DNA from: Actinospica acidithermotolerans
GTDB taxonomy: Bacteria > Actinomycetota > Actinomycetes > Streptomycetales > Catenulisporaceae
DNA: 40,260 nucleotides
Direction: 5' to 3'
Assembly (NCBI RefSeq): GCF_018139625.1
Contig: NZ_JAGSOH010000071.1
Location: 1 to 40,260 of the forward strand
This document shows, one piece after another, positions 7,844 through 18,095 of this stretch. The position numbers and the translations under genes were made by a program. Position 1 is the first letter of the stretch. The number at the start of each line of letters is the position of its first letter. The notes under the pieces were generated by a model, which searched no databases, was not told the origin of the DNA, and was given only the letters and a program-made list of their open reading frames with translations.

Positions 7844-8902
7844 CTAGATGGTTGATGCCTGGATCGGTGCAGCTCAGGTTGTGTTCAGTGGTCGTAAGCG
7901 ATCAGTGAGCGCTTGTGGGCTGCACCGATTCGCCAGTTGTGCCAGATGGCGGTGTTCAGGGCGAGTAGGCGCTGGATGACGCGGGTGAACAGTCCGTCGG
8001 GCTGGTGTGCGCCGGGATGCTCGATGCCGAGCTGGCCCTTTAGGGACTCGATCACGGATTCGACCCTTTGCCGCAGCCACTGGGGATACACCCCGGGATC
8101 GGCCTCGTTCTCGTACGGTTCGCGTACGAGCGTCAAGCCCAGATCACGCAGTTCGGTGGCGAACGGGCGGGAGCGAAAGCCCTTGTCCGCTACGACCGTC
8201 GTGCCGGGTGCCGGACGGTTCGCCGGCACGGCGAACATCATCCGTGCCGCCTCGACCTCGCCGTGCTGCTTGGGGCTGAACAGCGCGAATCCGGTCACCA
8301 ACCCGTCCGCGGTGACCAGCAGCAGCAATCTCATCCCCCAGAAGTACAGCGAGTGCGAGGCGTCGTAGCCGTACCCGCAGTACCCGAACAGGTTCGAGCG
8401 CTTGACCGTCTCCCGCGACATACCACAGATGATCTTGGTGGAGTCCATCAACCGCACCACGTCGAACGACGTGGCGGTGTGCTCGGCCAGGTACCTCATC
8501 GCCTGGAGCATCAGAGCGCTGAGCGCACGCAGCCTGCGGTTGTACTTCGGTTGCGACAGCAGGCGCGGGAACAGGTGCCCGACCAGTTTGGGCGCGGCCC
8601 GCAGCCACCGACGCTCGGATCCATAGCCCAGATGCGCCTGCGCAACGGCCAGGCAGACCAGCTCGGCGTCGGTAACGTGCGGGGCAGCGCCAAGCGCGGG
8701 CCTGGCGAATCCGAGTGAAGGCATGAGCTGATCGGTCAGCTCCACGTACAGTGCAATCAGAAGGGTGTCCAAGTCGGCGTCCACGGCAACCTCGCAGGTG
8801 AGCCTGGGTTAGATACGCCGATCGTGGACACCCTTCGTGATCCACCGGGAGCAAACCGAAGATCCGCAATCCCTACGCCAACCCCCGGCATCAACCATCT
8901 AG
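7844..8902 (-). mobile_element. IS982-family insertion sequence
   Basis: A complete IS of about 1051 bp (7848-8898) bounded by the 12-bp perfect terminal repeat ATGGTTGATGCC / GGCATCAACCAT. Both ends are flanked by CTAG (7844-7847 and 8899-8902), either a 4-bp target duplication or, since CTAG is palindromic, an extension of the terminal repeats. No longer flanking duplication is visible. It carries one transposase gene on the minus strand. The right copy of CTAG provides the TAG stop codon of the neighbouring gene. Confidence 0.85.
7885..8784 (-). CDS. IS982-family transposase
   Basis: A 299-residue DDE transposase, full length. N-terminal 'LDTLLIALYVELTDQL' and 'VTDAELVCLAVAQAHLGYGSERRWLR' are typical of the family. 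Catalytic residues appear in 'LMDSTK' (D), 'VVADKGF' (D) and 'VESVIESLKGQLG' (E). The tail 'RLLALNTAIWHNWRIG ... RSLIAYDH' is the characteristic ending. No frameshift or stop is present, so the element may still be active. Confidence 0.93.
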   Translation of the reverse strand: MDADLDTLLIALYVELTDQLMPSLGFARPALGAAPHVTDAELVCLAVAQAHLGYGSERRWLRAAPKLVGHLFPRLLSQPKYNRRLRALSALMLQAMRYLAEHTATSFDVVRLMDSTKIICGMSRETVKRSNLFGYCGYGYDASHSLYFWGMRLLLLVTADGLVTGFALFSPKQHGEVEAARMMFAVPANRPAPGTTVVADKGFRSRPFATELRDLGLTLVREPYENEADPGVYPQWLRQRVESVIESLKGQLGIEHPGAHQPDGLFTRVIQRLLALNTAIWHNWRIGAAHKRSLIAYDH

Positions 8903-9159
8903 AGCAGGCCCTCCGGAACCTGGTCCAGCGTGCGCAGGATCGCCGTGGCCAGCTCACGCGCGGTCTCCGCGGTCAGCTCGACGGCGACGCGCGCACCCGC
9001 GCCCTCGCCCGGGTTGCGGAAGTCGATGTTGAGGGTGTGCTCGGCCGGGGCGTGCACCGGGTGGTCGAAGTAGACCGAGGTCTCGGTCAGCTTGAACCAG
9101 CCGTCGGCGCCCTTGCCGCTACCCTCCGTCGCCACCATCTCGGTGATATAGGTGCACAC
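8899..9159 (-). CDS. DUF6295-type small protein
   Basis: An 86-residue soluble protein from GTG 9159 (MCTYITEM). 'GWFKLTETSVYFDHPVHAPAEHTLNIDFRNPG' and 'RVAVELTAETARELATAILRTL' match the small actinobacterial DUF6295 family from memory; function unknown. The His/Asp-rich 'FDHPVHAPAEH' could bind metal or ligand. The gene follows the dienelactone hydrolase with 5 bp between them, so they form a two-gene operon. Its TAG stop is inside the CTAG at the IS border, so the insertion left the protein end intact or nearly so but removed any native terminator. Confidence 0.82.
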   Translation of the reverse strand: MCTYITEMVATEGSGKGADGWFKLTETSVYFDHPVHAPAEHTLNIDFRNPGEGAGARVAVELTAETARELATAILRTLDQVPEGLL

Positions 9160-9164
9160 GGGGA

Positions 9165-9905
9165 TCAGGCTCCCAGGTGCTTGCCGTAGAACGCGGCGAT
9201 CCGCGCCCAGCCGTCCTTGGCCGCCTCCGGGCGGTAGGAGGGCCGGTCCACCGCGAAGAACGCGTGGCCGGCGCCCTCGTAGGAGTGGAACTCGTACTCC
9301 TTGCCGGCGCCCTTGAGCAGCTGCTCGAAGTCGGCGACCTGCTCCGGGGTCGGGTACTTGTCGTCCGCGCCGAACAGGCCGAGGATCGGGCAGCGCACCT
9401 CGGTGACGCGCTCGTTGAGGGCGGTGATCTTCAGCGGCCAGCCCTCCGGCACGGTGCCGGTGACGAAGGCGCCGTAGCAGTCCACGGCCGCGTCGATGTC
9501 CACGGTGATGGCCGCGAGAACGGCCTGCCGTCCGCCCGAGCAGTGCCCGATGGCGCCGACCTTCCCGTTCGAGTTCGGCAGCGAGCGCAGGTAGGCCGCG
9601 GCGCCGGCCACGTCGATCGTCAGCCGCGCGTCGGGCACGCCGCCGTTGGCGCGGGCCGTCGCCGCCGCGTCGTCCGGCGCCGCGCCGGGCGCCTCGCGCC
9701 AGTACAGGTTCGGCATGACGGCGTTGAAGCCCAGGGAGGCGAACCGGCGCACCATCTCCTTGGACGCCTCGTCGTACCCGGGCATGTGGTGGATCACCAC
9801 GACCCCGCCGCGCGGCGCGGCGTCCTGGACGAGGGCCGCGTAGGCCTCGATCTCGCCGTCCTCGGTGCCGATGGTGATGGTCTGGGAAAGGAAGGCATCG
9901 CTCAT
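9165..9905 (-). CDS. Dienelactone hydrolase family protein
   Basis: A cytoplasmic alpha/beta hydrolase of 246 residues. The nucleophile elbow G-H-C122-S-G-G carries Cys, as in true dienelactone hydrolases, with Asp181/182 (FGADDKYPT) and His214 (GAGHAF) completing a triad. 'VVVIHHMPGYDEASKEMVRRFASLGFNAVMPNLYWR' is the usual N-terminal core. It could hydrolyse lactones or esters such as carboxymethylenebutenolide, but no other chlorocatechol genes are near, so the substrate is open. First gene of an operon with the DUF6295-type gene. Confidence 0.88.
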   Translation of the reverse strand: MSDAFLSQTITIGTEDGEIEAYAALVQDAAPRGGVVVIHHMPGYDEASKEMVRRFASLGFNAVMPNLYWREAPGAAPDDAAATARANGGVPDARLTIDVAGAAAYLRSLPNSNGKVGAIGHCSGGRQAVLAAITVDIDAAVDCYGAFVTGTVPEGWPLKITALNERVTEVRCPILGLFGADDKYPTPEQVADFEQLLKGAGKEYEFHSYEGAGHAFFAVDRPSYRPEAAKDGWARIAAFYGKHLGA

Positions 9906-10023
9906 GGGCCCAGTCTGGGACTAATTAGGCTTGCTCAGCAAATGCGGGGACCGGTCCCCGTGCGCGGGTGCGACGATCCGAACCGAGTCCGGTGTTGGAA
10001 AGCTCGTATTCGAAGGTGGGACG

Positions 10024-12054
10024 ATGGCCCCGAGCGACGCGAACGGCATACGCGGCGTCAGAACCGTCCGGCGCACCGACCTGGTGCTCGGCGATCAACT
10101 CGGCCGCGGCGGGCAGGGCACCGTCCACCGCGTCGTGCGCGGCCCGGCCGCGGCGAGCACCTTCTCCGTCCCTCCGGCTCCCGCTCCCGGCATCGACGGC
10201 TGGGAGTCGGTCTACAAGGAGTACCGGCCCGAGGTGCTCCCCGATCTCGATCCCGCGGCCCTCGCGGCGATGGTCGAGCTGCAGGGCGCGGGCGGCTCGG
10301 AGCCGGGCGAGGCGCGCTGGCTCGCGGAGACGACCGCGTGGCCGTCGGCCGTGGTCGAGGAGTCGGGCGCCGCGCGCGGCTTCCTGATGCGGTCCGTCCC
10401 GGACCGCTTTCACTTCGACCTGCGCGGACTGAAGTCCAGCGGCGAGCGGCGGCTGGCGAACTTCGAGTACCTGCTCAACGACGACGCGTACATCGGGGGC
10501 GTCGGCCTGCAGGTCAGCGACCGCGATCGGATCACGCTGCTGCACGACCTGGCCGGGACGCTGATCCGGCTGCACCGCATGGGGATCGCGGTCGGCGACC
10601 TGTCGCCGAAGAACCTGCTGTTCTGCACCGATCCGCGCCCCGAGTGCTTCCTGATCGACTGCGACGCGATGCGGGTGCGCGGCGCGAGCGTGCTGCCGCA
10701 GGCCGAGACGCCGGACTGGCAGCTGCCGGCCGGCGAGGAGCGGGCGACCGCGGCCGGCGACGCGTACAAGTTCGCGCTGCTCGCCGTCCGGCTGTTCGCC
10801 CGGAGCCAGACCACGTCCGATCCGTCCGCGCTCGCCCTGACCAGCTCCACGCTCGGCGATCTGGCCCGCGAGGGGCTCTCGGCGGACCCGGCCGCGCGCC
10901 CGGACCTAGGCCGCTGGGCCGACGCGCTCGGCCCGGTCATCGCGATCGCCTCGACGCAGGCCACCCAGATCACCAACCTCGCGGCCGCGTCGCCGACGCT
11001 GCGCTTCACCCTCGGCGGGAGCAAGGGCGACCAGTCGCAGCAGTCCATCGCACCGTCCGGCGCCGGCGCGAATGCGCCTCTGCCTCCGTGGTACTCGCCC
11101 GGGTACACCGGCTTGCCCGGCCAGCCGGGTTCCGGCGGCGGCGGGACGACGACCGGAGCGCCGACCCCGCCCAAGAACGCGGGCGTGATCGCCGCGGCGG
11201 TATCAGCGGCGGTCCTGGTCCTGATCGTGGTGATCGCGCTCAGCAACCACTCAAGCAATACGCCGACGCCCTCGCCGACGACCAGCGGTTCCGACTACTC
11301 GTACGACCCGTACACCACGTACTCGGACCCCGCACCGGACCCCGTGACGACCTCGGATTCGCCGACGGAGGACGCTGTGGCACAGGCCTCGGTCGGCGAC
11401 TGCTTCTACGACGAGGGCACGAGCACGACCCCCGATCTCGTCTCGACGGACTGCACGACCGGCGCCTTCGAGGTGGTCAAGATCAACGACGACACCACGG
11501 ATCTGAGCAGCTGCGACGGCGTCACCGACGAGGACGAGGCCGTGTCGTCGTCTGCCGACGATCTTGTCCTGTGTCTGAGCTACCAGAACTCGGGCGGCGA
11601 CGCCTTCCACGCGTCACAGGGCGACTGCGTGTACGGGCAGTCCGGCACCGGTTCGGAGTGGGACGTCGAGAGCTGCGAGACCGGGAACTTCAAGGTCCTG
11701 GCCACCTATCGGGGCACGACCGATTCAAGCAAGTGCAAGGGCTGGCCGAACTACGACGAATACCGCTACTACCCGATCGACAGCGACTCCAGCCTGGACG
11801 TGCTCCTTTGCCTGTCGATGAACTACCCCGACGCCGCCGGCGACGCCACGCAGAACGAATGCCTGGAGAAGGGAGGCACCGACACGCACCCGACGTTCAC
11901 CAACACCGGTTCGTGCAGCACCTCGAACGTCTACGTGACCGGACGCACCAACACGTACGACGACCCGAGCTTCTGCGGGAACGACGGTGCCACGTGGTGG
12001 GAGAACTCGGACTACCCGAATCTGGCGTACACAGTCTGCTGGGCCTGGCGTTAG
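10024..12054 (+). CDS. Transmembrane Ser/Thr kinase-like protein with three Cys-rich extracellular repeats
   Basis: 676 residues from ATG 10024 (site GGTGGGAC). The kinase-like part (about 20-330) has a glycine loop LGRGGQGTVHRV (27-38), Lys65 in VYKEY, a catalytic loop G-D192-L-S-P-K-N197 and D212-C-D in place of DFG. The HRD histidine is replaced (AVGDLS), as in RIO/HipA-like or atypical kinases. A Gly/Pro linker leads to a membrane helix at about 386-407 (VIAAAVSAAVLVLIVVIAL). Outside, a Ser/Thr/Asp-rich stalk precedes three repeats of about 70 residues, beginning GDCFY, GDCVY and NECLE, each with four cysteines and ending LCLSY, LCLSM, VCWAW. The repeats resemble the LppU-type domain. Probably a sensor of an extracellular ligand; target unknown. 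Confidence 0.85.
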   Translation: MAPSDANGIRGVRTVRRTDLVLGDQLGRGGQGTVHRVVRGPAAASTFSVPPAPAPGIDGWESVYKEYRPEVLPDLDPAALAAMVELQGAGGSEPGEARWLAETTAWPSAVVEESGAARGFLMRSVPDRFHFDLRGLKSSGERRLANFEYLLNDDAYIGGVGLQVSDRDRITLLHDLAGTLIRLHRMGIAVGDLSPKNLLFCTDPRPECFLIDCDAMRVRGASVLPQAETPDWQLPAGEERATAAGDAYKFALLAVRLFARSQTTSDPSALALTSSTLGDLAREGLSADPAARPDLGRWADALGPVIAIASTQATQITNLAAASPTLRFTLGGSKGDQSQQSIAPSGAGANAPLPPWYSPGYTGLPGQPGSGGGGTTTGAPTPPKNAGVIAAAVSAAVLVLIVVIALSNHSSNTPTPSPTTSGSDYSYDPYTTYSDPAPDPVTTSDSPTEDAVAQASVGDCFYDEGTSTTPDLVSTDCTTGAFEVVKINDDTTDLSSCDGVTDEDEAVSSSADDLVLCLSYQNSGGDAFHASQGDCVYGQSGTGSEWDVESCETGNFKVLATYRGTTDSSKCKGWPNYDEYRYYPIDSDSSLDVLLCLSMNYPDAAGDATQNECLEKGGTDTHPTFTNTGSCSTSNVYVTGRTNTYDDPSFCGNDGATWWENSDYPNLAYTVCWAWR

Positions 12055-12115
12055 CGACGAGGGCGCCGCGCCGCTTGCTCCACCAGGCCACCGCACTACT
12101 GCTGTATTTCTCGTG

Positions 12116-14381
<2,266 letters not shown>

Positions 14382-14392
<11 letters not shown>

Positions 14393-14596
14393 CTCGCACC
14401 TTCCAGTGGAATCCGAGCGCCGTGTTCATGACGACGGCGTACGCCAGGTACATCAGCCACAGCCCCGTGAGCAGGTGGAACAGCCCGAGAAGTCGCTCCC
14501 CGAGATCTTGGGCCCGTAGATCAGATAGCCGGTACCCAGTCCGAAGAAGCCGAGTGCCAGCGGAGGGAACGCGGAAGCCGCGAAAGCGACGAGCAT
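14382..14596 (-). pseudogene. Small membrane partner of the molybdoenzyme, frameshifted
   Basis: From ATG 14596 the frame reads MLVAFAASAFPPLALGFF, then GLGTGYLIYGP, which is clearly a membrane protein start, then degenerates. The next frame continues with QDLGERLLGLFHLLTGLWL, then MYLAYAVVMNTALG and FHWKVRDAA. Adding one C to the GGGCCC run at about 14513 would join them into 71 residues with two membrane helices. The stop overlaps the start of the fdhF-like gene, showing the original coupled arrangement. Either a recent 1-base deletion or a sequencing error. Function unknown. Confidence 0.7.
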
Positions 14597-14762
14597 GACG
14601 GGTCACCTCGATATGAGCCTCGCATGTATTCTCCCGGTCCAAATTACCCCTAATCCGGCAAATCAATACCTCGATGGCCAAGCAATTCGACACTGCAAGG
14701 CGTGAACGCTCGCAGACCAGGGCCTCCAGCCCGTCTCTACCCCGTGGCCGCTCCGCACAGAG

Positions 14763-14797
14763 CGAGCACCGCCCGCCACAGGGGCGAGCGGTGCTCG
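14763..14797 (-). terminator. Hairpin after the Rho_N-type gene
   Basis: Perfect 10-bp stem CGAGCACCGC (14763-14772) / GCGGTGCTCG (14788-14797). It lies 24 bp beyond the stop of the minus-strand gene at 14821. The sequence 14600-14760 is relatively AT-rich and carries no gene; it probably contains the promoter of the membrane peptide/molybdoenzyme pair. Confidence 0.6.
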
Positions 14798-14820
14798 GGA
14801 ATGCGGGTGCCGCGAACAGA

Positions 14821-15141
14821 TCAGCCGACGGCGCGCTCCAGCTCGGCCTTGTTCATCGACGAGCGGCCCTTGACGCCGCGGCGCTGCGCCTCGGCGTAGA
14901 GCTGCCGGTATGTCTGGCCGCCGGAACCGCTGTGCGAGCGCCGGCCGCCGCGCTCACTCGGGGACTTGCCGCGCAGCGATTCCCGGCTGGCCGACTTGGA
15001 TTCGCCGCTGCGCGCCCGCTCCTTGTTGACGGTGCGCGCGGCGATCTCCTTGGCGCGGCGCGGGCTGGTGCCCCGGGCCCGCTGGCTCTCCTCGATGTGC
15101 TCGTACTGACGCTCGCGCTTCGCGTTCGAACCTCTCGGCAT
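14821..15141 (-). CDS. Basic 'plasmid stabilization'-type protein with Rho_N-like end
   Basis: A 106-residue, highly basic and Ser-rich protein from ATG 15141. 'MPRGSNAKRERQYEHIEESQ', 'AKEIAARTVNKERARSGES' and the C-terminal 'YRQLYAEAQRRGVKGRSSMNKAELERAVG' match a common actinobacterial family usually annotated as plasmid stabilization protein. The last 35 residues have the helix-extended-loop-helix pattern of Rho N-terminal/SAP-like nucleic-acid-binding domains. The name is historical; the gene is chromosomal here and stands alone. A DNA- or RNA-binding role is inferred. Confidence 0.85.
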   Translation of the reverse strand: MPRGSNAKRERQYEHIEESQRARGTSPRRAKEIAARTVNKERARSGESKSASRESLRGKSPSERGGRRSHSGSGGQTYRQLYAEAQRRGVKGRSSMNKAELERAVG

Positions 15142-15294
15142 GACGAATCCTCCTTGTCAGCTGCCGGACGAGCCACGGGTTGCCGGGATGCGGCGGCCCA
15201 AACTTCTTCGGCCCGGAAGCCGAGTCCGTCGTTCGGGTCGGCCGGGACGCGGCCGTCGTGGAGGCGGACTTGCCCGGACCTGGCCTCGGCGCGG

Positions 15295-16050
15295 TCACCG
15301 TGTCCGGAGATCGGCTTCGACCGCCCCGGCCGCCTTGTGCAGCGCGGCGACGAGGAGCACGAGGCGCTCCTTGTCGTAGCGCACCGAGGGCATCGACACG
15401 GACAGCCCCGCGATCGCCGTCCCGTCGGTGTCCCGGACCGGCACGCCGAGCGCCACCACGCCCCGTTCCGAGCGGCCTTGGTTGACCGCGAAGCCCTGTC
15501 GCCGGATGCGCGCCAACTCGGTCCGCAGCTTCGCCAGGTCGGGCAGGTCGACGCTCTCGTCGCGCGGCTCGGCGTAGACCGCCGCGAGTTCGTCCGAGGA
15601 CAGTTCGGCGAGCAGCAGCAGGCCGGCCGACGTGCGGTGGGCGGGGAAGACCATGCCCTCGCGTGAACCGACGCGCAGGGCCTGGCTCGACTCGACCGAG
15701 GCGATGAAGCGCGCGGTCGCCCCCGTGCGGATCGTGAGGTTGGCGGACTCGTCGAGCACGTCCACGAGTCGGCGCAGGTGCGGCAGCGCCGCCGCGCGCA
15801 GCAGCGAGGTCTGCGAACGCGAATGCGTGGCCAGCTGAAGGACCGGGCCCGCGTGGTAGACCCGCGTGTCGTCCTGCGTCGCGAAGTCCCGGTAGACGAG
15901 CATCTGCAGCAGGCGGTGCGCCGTGGACCGGGCCACGTCGAGCCGCCGTGCGGCGTCGGCGACGGTCAGCGTCCCCTCCAGTTGGAGCATCGCGGCGAGA
16001 CGGAGCGCGTGATCCACACTGGTGATCGCGTACGACGGCGGCGTTTTCAT
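15295..16050 (-). CDS. IclR-family regulator of the gentisate operon
   Basis: A 251-residue protein from ATG 16050. The winged helix-turn-helix is at about 8-70 ('ITSVDHALRLAAMLQLEGTLTVADAARRLDVARSTAHRLLQML'). The ligand domain includes 'LTIRTGATARFIASVESSQALRVGSREGMVFPAHRTSAGLLLLAEL' and 'GVVALGVPVRDTDGTAIAGLSVSMP', both standard for IclR. It is transcribed divergently from the gentisate operon with 72 bp between starts, so it very likely controls that operon, using an aromatic or pathway intermediate as effector. Whether as repressor or activator cannot be told. The open frame extends far upstream, but only as a shadow of the dioxygenase gene. Confidence 0.9.
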   Translation of the reverse strand: MKTPPSYAITSVDHALRLAAMLQLEGTLTVADAARRLDVARSTAHRLLQMLVYRDFATQDDTRVYHAGPVLQLATHSRSQTSLLRAAALPHLRRLVDVLDESANLTIRTGATARFIASVESSQALRVGSREGMVFPAHRTSAGLLLLAELSSDELAAVYAEPRDESVDLPDLAKLRTELARIRRQGFAVNQGRSERGVVALGVPVRDTDGTAIAGLSVSMPSVRYDKERLVLLVAALHKAAGAVEADLRTR

Positions 16051-16059
16051 GGCTGAGCG

Positions 16060-16081
16060 ATTCTGTTCTGGACAGCAGAAT
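16060..16081. promoter_or_regulatory. Candidate IclR operator
   Basis: The 72-bp divergent intergenic region holds a 22-bp imperfect palindrome with half-sites ATTCTG (16060-16065) and CAGAAT (16076-16081). A further GTTCTGAATC (16087-16096) forms an inverted match to GATTC at 16059. Location and symmetry fit an IclR-type operator that serves both promoters. Inferred from position only. Confidence 0.45.
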
Positions 16082-16122
16082 TGGTTGTTCTGAATCTGGC
16101 GCTGACGGCCACCATAGCCGCT

Positions 16123-17262
16123 ATGAGCGCCGTTCACTCGCCGATCAGCCTGAAGGCGGTCGATTCGCCCGACCAGCCGGACGTCACGCCGGCACTGGAG
16201 CGGCTGTACCGCGGCTTCGAGCAGGAGCTGCTGGTCCCGCTGTGGACCGAGATCGGCGGACTCATGCCGGCTCATCCGCGCAGCCGCGCGGTCCCGCACG
16301 TGTGGCGGTGGGAGAAGCTGCGGGCGCTGGCCGCGCAGGCCGGGGAGATCGTCCCGGTCGGCCGCGGCGGCGAACGACGAGCCATCGCGCTCGCGAACCC
16401 GGCGCTCGGCGGCCGGCCGTTCGCCACGCCGACGCTCTGGGCGGCGATCCAGTACCTGATGCCCGGGGAGGACGCGCCCGAGCACCGGCACACGCAGCAC
16501 GCATTCCGCTTCGTCGTCGAGGGCAGCGGCGTGTGGACCGTCGTCGGCGGCGACCCGGTCCCGATGAACCGCGGCGACTTCCTGCCGCAGGCCGGCTGGA
16601 ACTGGCACGCCCACCACAACGCGACCGCCGAGCCGATGGCGTGGATCGACGGCCTCGACATCCCGTTCCAGTACCTCGCCGAAGCGCAGTTCTTCGAGTT
16701 CGGGCGTGACCAGATCGGCGACGAGGAGCGGATCACCCCGGCCCGATCCAGGTCCGAACGGCTGTGGGGGCACCCGGGGCTGCGCCCGCTTTCGGCCGAG
16801 CACGCCGGTCCCGGCACGCCGCTCCTGTCCTACAAGTGGCAGTACACGAATGCCGCGCTCGCCGATCAGCTGCTGCTGGAGAAGGAGGGGTTCGGCGGCA
16901 CCGTCGAGCCCGGCCACGCGGCGGTGCGCTTCACCAACCCGAACGACGGCTCCGACGTGCTGCCGACCATCCGCGCCGAGTTCCACCGCGTCGCCCGCGG
17001 CGCCGAGACGGCTCCCGTGCGCGAGACGGGCTCCTCGGTCTACCAGGTCTTCGACGGCTCGGGCGTCGTGACGGTCGGCGACGCCTCCTGGTCCGTCGCC
17101 CGCGGCGACCTGTTCGTGGTGCCGTCCTGGGAGCCCTTCTCCGCCAAGTCCGAGGCCGGGAGCACCGACTCGGACGAGGGCGCCCTCGATCTCTTCCGTT
17201 TCTCCGACGCGCCGGTCTTCGACGCGCTCCGGCTCCACCGATCCCAGAAGGATGCCCGATGA
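16123..17262 (+). CDS. Gentisate 1,2-dioxygenase
   Basis: A bicupin Fe(II) enzyme that cleaves gentisate to maleylpyruvate with O2. It has 379 residues from ATG 16123 (MSAVHSPISL). First cupin: H121-x-H123 in 'PEHRHTQHAFRFVVEGSG' and H162-A-H in 'NWHAHHN' are the likely iron ligands. 'WRWEKL' and 'RRAIALANP' upstream are typical of the family. Second cupin: 'VYQVFDGSGVVTVGDASWSVARGDLFVVPSW'. Its last codons overlap the FAH gene (ATGA), so it is translationally coupled. First gene of the operon downstream of the IclR operator region. Confidence 0.92.
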   Translation: MSAVHSPISLKAVDSPDQPDVTPALERLYRGFEQELLVPLWTEIGGLMPAHPRSRAVPHVWRWEKLRALAAQAGEIVPVGRGGERRAIALANPALGGRPFATPTLWAAIQYLMPGEDAPEHRHTQHAFRFVVEGSGVWTVVGGDPVPMNRGDFLPQAGWNWHAHHNATAEPMAWIDGLDIPFQYLAEAQFFEFGRDQIGDEERITPARSRSERLWGHPGLRPLSAEHAGPGTPLLSYKWQYTNAALADQLLLEKEGFGGTVEPGHAAVRFTNPNDGSDVLPTIRAEFHRVARGAETAPVRETGSSVYQVFDGSGVVTVGDASWSVARGDLFVVPSWEPFSAKSEAGSTDSDEGALDLFRFSDAPVFDALRLHRSQKDAR

Positions 17263-18095
17263 AGCTCGCCACGATCCGCCTCGGAGAAGCCACCCGGGCC
17301 GTGCGCGCCGAACAGGACGTGCTCGTCGACCTCGGATACGCCGATCTCGGCCGGCTCTTTGCCGAGGACGACTGGCGGACGAAGGCGGGAATCCCAGCCG
17401 GCGAAGCCGCTACGTACCCGGCCGCCGACGCCGATTTCGCGCCGGTCGTCCCGGCCCCGTCGAAGGTCGTCTGCGTCGGCCACAACTACACGAACCACAT
17501 CAAGGAGATGGGCCGCGACCTCCCGTCGCACCCGACGCTCTTCCCGAAGTTCGCCGACACCCTCTGCGGCGCCCACGACCCCGTCGAGAAGCCGGCCGAG
17601 ACCGCCGCGCTCGACTGGGAGGTCGAACTCGTCGTCGTGATCGGCAGGCAGGTGCGCCGGGCGAGCGGCGCGGAGGCCGAGGCCGCGATCGCCGGATTCA
17701 CCGTGATGAACGACGTCTCGGTACGGGACTGGCAGTTCCGCACCGTCGAGTGGACGCAGGGCAAGATCTGGGACTCGTCGACGCCGGTCGGACCGTATGT
17801 CGTCACGCCCGACGAGCTGCCCGGCGGCACCCGCCCGACACTGGAGGTCAAGACCGTCCTCGACGGTGTCGTGATGCAGCAGGACAACACCGGGACGCTG
17901 CTGTTCGACCCGGTCGCGTTGGTGGAGTACATCTCCACGATCATCACGCTGCGGCCGGGCGACCTGATCGCCACCGGAACTCCGGCCGGCGTCGGCCACG
18001 CGCGCGACCCCAAGGTCTACCTCGTCGGCGGCGAGACCGTGGAGACCTCGGTCGAGGGCATCGGCTCGTGTGTGAACGTGATCGTGAAGGTGTGA
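17259..18095 (+). CDS. Fumarylpyruvate hydrolase (FAH family)
   Basis: A 278-residue member of the fumarylacetoacetate hydrolase family. ATG 17259 overlaps the dioxygenase stop by four bases. The core 'VVCVGHNYTNHIKEMG', 'PTLFPKFADTLCGAHDPV', 'LDWEVELVVVIG' (metal ligands in E-V-E) and 'GFTVMNDVSVRDWQ' (Asp ligand) are all intact, as is 'PGDLIATGTPAGVGHARDP'. In this operon it should cleave fumarylpyruvate to fumarate and pyruvate, the last step of gentisate degradation. The substrate is assigned by context; FAH enzymes with other substrates look similar. Confidence 0.9.
   Translation: MKLATIRLGEATRAVRAEQDVLVDLGYADLGRLFAEDDWRTKAGIPAGEAATYPAADADFAPVVPAPSKVVCVGHNYTNHIKEMGRDLPSHPTLFPKFADTLCGAHDPVEKPAETAALDWEVELVVVIGRQVRRASGAEAEAAIAGFTVMNDVSVRDWQFRTVEWTQGKIWDSSTPVGPYVVTPDELPGGTRPTLEVKTVLDGVVMQQDNTGTLLFDPVALVEYISTIITLRPGDLIATGTPAGVGHARDPKVYLVGGETVETSVEGIGSCVNVIVKV

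Noticed and set aside
14821-15141. Evidence for a plasmid origin from the 'plasmid stabilization' name
   Set aside because: The family is widespread on actinomycete chromosomes; no partition or replication genes are near.
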